In this document: positions 5,082 to 8,201 of the stretch, one piece after another
How the letters are laid out: each line of letters opens with the position of its first letter
How positions within the stretch are numbered: the stretch's first letter is position 1
NCBI GenBank assembly: GCA_964472545.1
Contig: CAYYNP010000383.1
Coordinates: 1-8,201, forward strand
Source: CAYYNP01 sp964472545
GTDB lineage: Bacteria; Planctomycetota; Planctomycetia; Pirellulales; Thermoguttaceae
Length of the DNA stretch: 8,201 bases
Direction of reading: 5' to 3'
Position numbers and translations under genes: made by a program
Notes under the pieces: model-generated
What the model was told of the DNA's origin: nothing
Seen by the model: only the letters and a program-made list of their open reading frames with translations
Databases searched by the model: none

Positions 5082-7925
5082 ATGGCGGGTGCAGAAGAGT
5101 CCGACGTCTTCATCTCCTACTGCACGAACGACGAAGCGTGGGTCCGCGGCGAGTTGCTGCCGCGGATCGAGCAGGCCGGGCTGAAGGCGTTCATCGCCTT
5201 CCGCGACTTCACGCGCGGCAAGCCGGGCATCAAAGATATGGCACTTGGCGTCGAGAAGTGCCCGAAGACGTTGCTCGTTCTCACGCCGGATTACATCGAC
5301 AGCGAGTGGTGCGACCTGGAAGTCCTCATGGGGCAGACGCTCAGCCCCGCCAATCGCGACCTTCGGCTGATCCCGCTGGTGAAGACACCCTGTGAGAAAC
5401 CGCTCTACGTTCGCGCGCTGACTCACATCGACTTCACCGACGGCGCCGACCACAATCTGGCCTGGCGGCAGTTGCTCACGGCGCTGGGCAAGCCGCCGGA
5501 GCCGGAGCCGGTGCCCCAGCCGCAGCGGGAGACGTGGCTGCTGGCCCATCCGTATCCCATGCCGCCGAACTTCACCGGCCGGGCGGCCGAGCGGGCGATG
5601 CTCAACGCCTGGCTGGCCGCCGACGCGGCCCATCCGCTCTTGAGCCTCCGCGCCCTGGGCGGCTTCGGAAAGAGCGCACTCGTCTGGCACTGGCTCACCC
5701 ACGACGTTCGGCCCGCCGACTGGCCGCGGGTCGTCTGGTGGAGCTTCTACGAGGGCGACGCCAGCTTCGAGCAGTTTCTGGCCGAGACGCTCGCTTACCT
5801 CAGCGGCGGACAGATCGATGCCACGCAGATGCCCGCCAAGAACGCGGTCGCGGCGCTCGTGCAAGCACTCCACGCCCCCGGCACACTGCTGGTCCTCGAC
5901 GGCTTCGAGCGCGTCCTCCGCGCCTTCGGTGGACTCAACGCCGCCTACCAAGGCGACGAAGTCCCTCCCTCACCACCCACCACTCACCCCTCACCACCCA
6001 CCACTCACCACTCGCCCCCCAACGACCGCGACTGCATCTCGCCGCTGGCCGAGTTGTTCCTCTACAACGTGGCGCTACAGCCGCAGGTTCGCTCGAAGGT
6101 GTTGTTGACCACCCGGCTCCGCCCGCGCGTGGTCGAGGCGAAGGGTGGCGGGTTGCTACTCGGTTGCCGGGAGGAGTTGCTCGACAAGTTGCACGTCGAC
6201 GACGCGGTGGCGTACTTCCACGCCCGGGGCATCCGCGGCACGCACACGGAGATCGAACGGGCGTGCGCACCGTACGGCCACCATCCGCTGAGCCTCTGCC
6301 TACTGGCCGGGGTGATCCTGGGCGACTTCCAACAGCCCGGCGATGTCGCCGCGGCCCAACGGCTCGACGTCAGCGGCGACCTCGTCCAGCGCCAGCATCA
6401 CGTGCTCGAAGTCGCCTACGACAGCCTCGCCCCCTCCAGCCAAGCCCTGCTCAGCCGCATCGCCTGCTTCCGCACCCCAGTCACCTACGAAACACTAACG
6501 GCACTCGCCGAAACGCAAGAACCAACACTCACCCCCTCACCCAGTCACCCCCTCACCCCCTCACTCGACGCCAACCTTCACAACCTCGTAGCTCGCGGCC
6601 TGCTGCATCGAGACACCGCTGAAGCCCGCTTCGACCTCCACCCGATCGTCCGCCGCTACGCCTACGACCGGCTGGCCGGGTCTGAGCGTGAGGCCGCCCA
6701 CACGCAGTTGCGCGACTACTTCGCCGCCGTGCCAAAGCCGGAGAAGGTGACGCGTGTGGAAGATCTGGCTCCGGTGATCGAACTCTATCACCACACCGTC
6801 CGCGCCGGGCAGTTGGACGAGGCCCTCACGCTCTTCCACGACCGCCTCACCAACCCGCTCTACTTCCAACTCGGCGCCTACCAGTTGATCATCGACCTGC
6901 TGCGCCCGCTCTTCCCCGACGGCGAAGACCGTCCGCAGCGCCTGAAACATGAACGCGACCAAGCCTGGACGCTGAACGCGCTGGCGAACTCCTACAGCGT
7001 CAGCGGCCAGCCCCGCCGCGCCGTGCCGCTGTTCGAGCAAGTCAACGACATCTACGAGAACAAGACCAAGAACAAGGCACACCTCGCCATCGGCTTAGGG
7101 AACTTGGCCTACATGGCACAGCTTCACATCGGCGCGCTGCGGGCCGCCGAGGCCAACCTGCGCCGCAGCATCGTGCTGTGCCGGAAGATCAAGGACGAGT
7201 TCAAGGAGGCAGTTGGGCACCAGCAACTCGGCCGGCTGCAGGCCTACCGCGGCGCGTATGCCGAGTCGGAAACGGAACTGACGACGGCGCTGAAGGTGTT
7301 CGAGGAGCGGGAGCGCGTGCAGGTTCAAGGTATCACCTGGGCCTACCGCGCCCTGTGCGAACTGCTGCGGCTGCGGACCACTTCTGACTCGCCACCCACC
7401 ACTCACCACTCACCACTCGACTCGGCCCGCCGCGCGCTGGAGCTGGCGGACGAGTGGGCTCGCGCCAGGTACCCGATCGAGCGCGAGTACGTTCGCGCCC
7501 ACTGGCTGCTGGGCGCGGCGCACCGCGTCGCCGACCAGACGGACGAGGCCGAGCGCCGCCTTCACGAGGCGCTCGAGCGCTGCCGCTGCATCAACCTGGT
7601 GGACCACGAGGCCGACATCCTCATCGACCTGGCCCGGCTCAGCCGCGTCACCGGCGCAACCGACGAAGCCCGGCGGCTGGCCGAGGAGGCGCTGCTGATC
7701 GCAGAGCGCAGCGAATACGTCCTGCAAGGTGCCGACGCGCAGCTCGAACTGGCCCGGCTGGCCCAAGCCCGCGGCGACAAGCCGGCCGCCCGCCAGCACG
7801 CCGAAGCGGCCCACCGCCTGGCCACCTGCGACGGCCCGCCCGACTACACCTACCACGCCGCCTACACCGAAGCCAAGGCCCTGCTGGCGGACTTGAAGGG
7901 GACGCCGTCGCTGGACACTGCCTGA
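5082..7925 (+). CDS. TIR-NTPase-TPR protein (NLR-like STAND sensor/effector)
   Basis: A 947-residue multidomain signalling ATPase. Residues 7-135 are a TIR domain: strand A DVFISYCTNDE, BB-loop region KAFIAFRDFTRG, and TLLVLTPDYIDSEWCDLEV with E80 in the place of the catalytic glutamate of NAD-cleaving TIRs. A proline-rich linker (138-148) leads to an NB-ARC/NACHT-like STAND module: P-loop GGFGKSAL (193-200), Walker B LLVLDGFE (269-276), sensor-1-like KVLLTTRLRP (339-348), GLPL-equivalent YGHHPLSLCLLAG (398-410), a winged-helix region (~440-530), and FDLHPIVRRYAY (517-528) as the MHD-like element. Residues ~560-940 are TPR-type helical repeats. Known STAND proteins bind a trigger through the repeats, exchange nucleotide and oligomerise; bacterial TIR-STANDs often act in phage defence by consuming NAD. 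That role is inferred here. Three low-complexity tracts interrupt the protein (294-313, 482-494, 768-780). The ATG follows a GGGGGGA stretch only 3 nt away, a poor ribosome site. Confidence 0.92.
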   Translation: MAGAEESDVFISYCTNDEAWVRGELLPRIEQAGLKAFIAFRDFTRGKPGIKDMALGVEKCPKTLLVLTPDYIDSEWCDLEVLMGQTLSPANRDLRLIPLVKTPCEKPLYVRALTHIDFTDGADHNLAWRQLLTALGKPPEPEPVPQPQRETWLLAHPYPMPPNFTGRAAERAMLNAWLAADAAHPLLSLRALGGFGKSALVWHWLTHDVRPADWPRVVWWSFYEGDASFEQFLAETLAYLSGGQIDATQMPAKNAVAALVQALHAPGTLLVLDGFERVLRAFGGLNAAYQGDEVPPSPPTTHPSPPTTHHSPPNDRDCISPLAELFLYNVALQPQVRSKVLLTTRLRPRVVEAKGGGLLLGCREELLDKLHVDDAVAYFHARGIRGTHTEIERACAPYGHHPLSLCLLAGVILGDFQQPGDVAAAQRLDVSGDLVQRQHHVLEVAYDSLAPSSQALLSRIACFRTPVTYETLTALAETQEPTLTPSPSHPLTPSLDANLHNLVARGLLHRDTAEARFDLHPIVRRYAYDRLAGSEREAAHTQLRDYFAAVPKPEKVTRVEDLAPVIELYHHTVRAGQLDEALTLFHDRLTNPLYFQLGAYQLIIDLLRPLFPDGEDRPQRLKHERDQAWTLNALANSYSVSGQPRRAVPLFEQVNDIYENKTKNKAHLAIGLGNLAYMAQLHIGALRAAEANLRRSIVLCRKIKDEFKEAVGHQQLGRLQAYRGAYAESETELTTALKVFEERERVQVQGITWAYRALCELLRLRTTSDSPPTTHHSPLDSARRALELADEWARARYPIEREYVRAHWLLGAAHRVADQTDEAERRLHEALERCRCINLVDHEADILIDLARLSRVTGATDEARRLAEEALLIAERSEYVLQGADAQLELARLAQARGDKPAARQHAEAAHRLATCDGPPDYTYHAAYTEAKALLADLKGTPSLDTA
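5968..6016 (+). repeat. ACTCACC-type heptamer tandem repeat inside the TIR-STAND gene, tract 1
   Basis: Seven adjacent heptamers read CCTCACC, ACCCACC, ACTCACC, CCTCACC, ACCCACC, ACTCACC, ACTCGCC. They group as two 21-bp units (5970-5990 and 5991-6011) with 20 of 21 identity, so the protein period is exactly seven residues (SPPTTHP then SPPTTHH). The tract lies between the Walker B helix and the next NTPase helix, where a surface loop is expected. Confidence 0.9.
6528..6567 (+). repeat. CTCACCCC-type octamer tandem repeat inside the TIR-STAND gene, tract 2
   Basis: Five adjacent octamers read CTCACCCC, CTCACCCA, GTCACCCC, CTCACCCC, CTCACTCG. They encode LTPSPSHPLTPSL around residues 482-495, in the winged-helix region before the MHD-like motif. 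The 8-nt period is not a multiple of three, yet the frame is kept. Confidence 0.85.
7387..7421 (+). repeat. ACTCACC-type heptamer tandem repeat inside the TIR-STAND gene, tract 3
   Basis: Five adjacent heptamers read ACTCGCC, ACCCACC, ACTCACC, ACTCACC, ACTCGAC. The word CCACCCACCACTCACCACTC (7392-7411) is identical to 5994-6013 of tract 1 and is read in the same codon phase, giving SPPTTHHSP in both. It falls between two TPR helices, at residues 768-780. Confidence 0.9.
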
Positions 7926-7944
7926 GATGTGCGCGCCCTGGCTT

Positions 7945-8070
7945 CCGGCGTAGCCGAAAGGGAAAGCCGCACCTGTCCCGGCGTAGCCGAAAGGGAAAGC
8001 CGCACCTGTCCCGGCGTAGCCGACAGGTGAAGCCGGACCTGTCCCGGCGTAGCCCAAAGGCAGAGCCGGA
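7945..8070. repeat. 33-bp direct tandem repeat array (three full copies and a partial fourth)
   Basis: Copies lie at 7945-7977, 7978-8010, 8011-8043 and 8044-8070. Copies 1 and 2 are identical; copy 3 has 4 changes in 33 and the partial copy 4 has 4 changes in 27. Each begins CCGGCGTAGCC. There are no spacers, so it is not a CRISPR array. ACCTGTC at the end of copy 2 (8004-8010) pairs with GACAGGT in copy 3 (8022-8028) around GGC-GTA-GCC, making a terminator-like stem without a T-run. The array starts 19 bp after the TIR-STAND stop codon. From its end to 8201 I see no supported gene. Confidence 0.9.
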
Positions 8071-8201
8071 AGAGCATCAGCCCTCTATGCGGCCACAGCG
8101 CGCCACACGCTGAGCCTTTCTGGTGCGGCCGCAATTGCCGGTCGTGGAGAACGCGATGCGCCACGAGATCGACCGAACATCCGATGATCTCGGCTTCGCT
8201 G

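Noticed and set aside
5013..5951. Minus-strand open frame of 312 codons opposite the TIR and P-loop region
   Set aside because: The opposite strand encodes clear TIR and STAND motifs; this frame has none and reflects codon bias only.
7410..8057. Minus-strand frame of 215 codons containing an 11-residue repeat (GYAGTGAAFPF)
   Set aside because: The repeat is simply the 33-bp DNA array read antisense, and the rest is opposite the TPR coding sequence. No signal or ribosome site supports translation.
7945..8070. CRISPR-like array
   Set aside because: The 33-bp units are directly adjacent with no spacers and diverge in place, so this is a tandem repeat, not CRISPR.
8114..8201. Possible start of a gene running off the right edge (ATG at 8156)
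   Set aside because: The frame is open from 8114 to the edge, but fewer than 30 codons are visible, no Shine-Dalgarno sequence is clear and nothing is recognisable. It cannot be supported from this window.

Overview
The window looks like a stretch of a high-GC planctomycete chromosome, probably a Pirellulales-type lineage. This is inferred from family flavour, since no phylum marker gene is present: a Tat-exported Gfo/Idh/MocA oxidoreductase with the WDLWLGPAP signature, a remnant of a methyltransferase domain of a kind I associate with planctomycetes, an SMC C-terminus of matching type, and many GC-rich palindromic and short tandem repeats between and inside genes.

Layout. 5-589 (+) is the C-terminal ATPase lobe of a chromosome-partition SMC protein, cut by the window edge. 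636-1363 (-) converges on it and encodes an exported PsbP/DcrB-like protein with a C-terminal membrane anchor, broken by a single missing base near 1030. 1485-1711 (+) is a relic of a SAM-methyltransferase domain that ends at a large inverted repeat (1712-1789). 1897-3183 (+) is an intact Tat-dependent Gfo/Idh/MocA oxidoreductase with a good promoter candidate and Shine-Dalgarno site. 3184-3461 has no gene but holds several hairpins and an inverted pair of a roughly 28-base palindromic repeat. 3462-3905 (+) is an unrecognised 147-residue protein. 3906-4269 shows no gene. 4284-4880 (+) is a secreted protein with OstA/LptA-like beta-repeat character. 5082-7925 (+) is a 947-residue TIR-NTPase-TPR (NLR-like STAND) protein. 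7926-8201 holds a 33-bp tandem repeat array and no supported gene.

How it works together. The genes do not form one operon: spacings are large and each intact gene seems to have its own ribosome binding site. The TIR-STAND-TPR gene is the most likely source of new biology. It has the parts of a self-contained sensor/effector: an N-terminal TIR with a conserved glutamate, a P-loop STAND switch, and a TPR ligand-sensing region. It is preceded by a perfect 8-6-8 dyad just downstream of a promoter-like sequence. The gene has also taken in three tracts of short tandem repeats, two built on the heptamer ACTCACC and one on an octamer, all kept in frame. Two genes or relics are visibly decayed, and repeats crowd the breakpoints and intergenic spaces, so this is a fluid, repeat-rich part of the genome.
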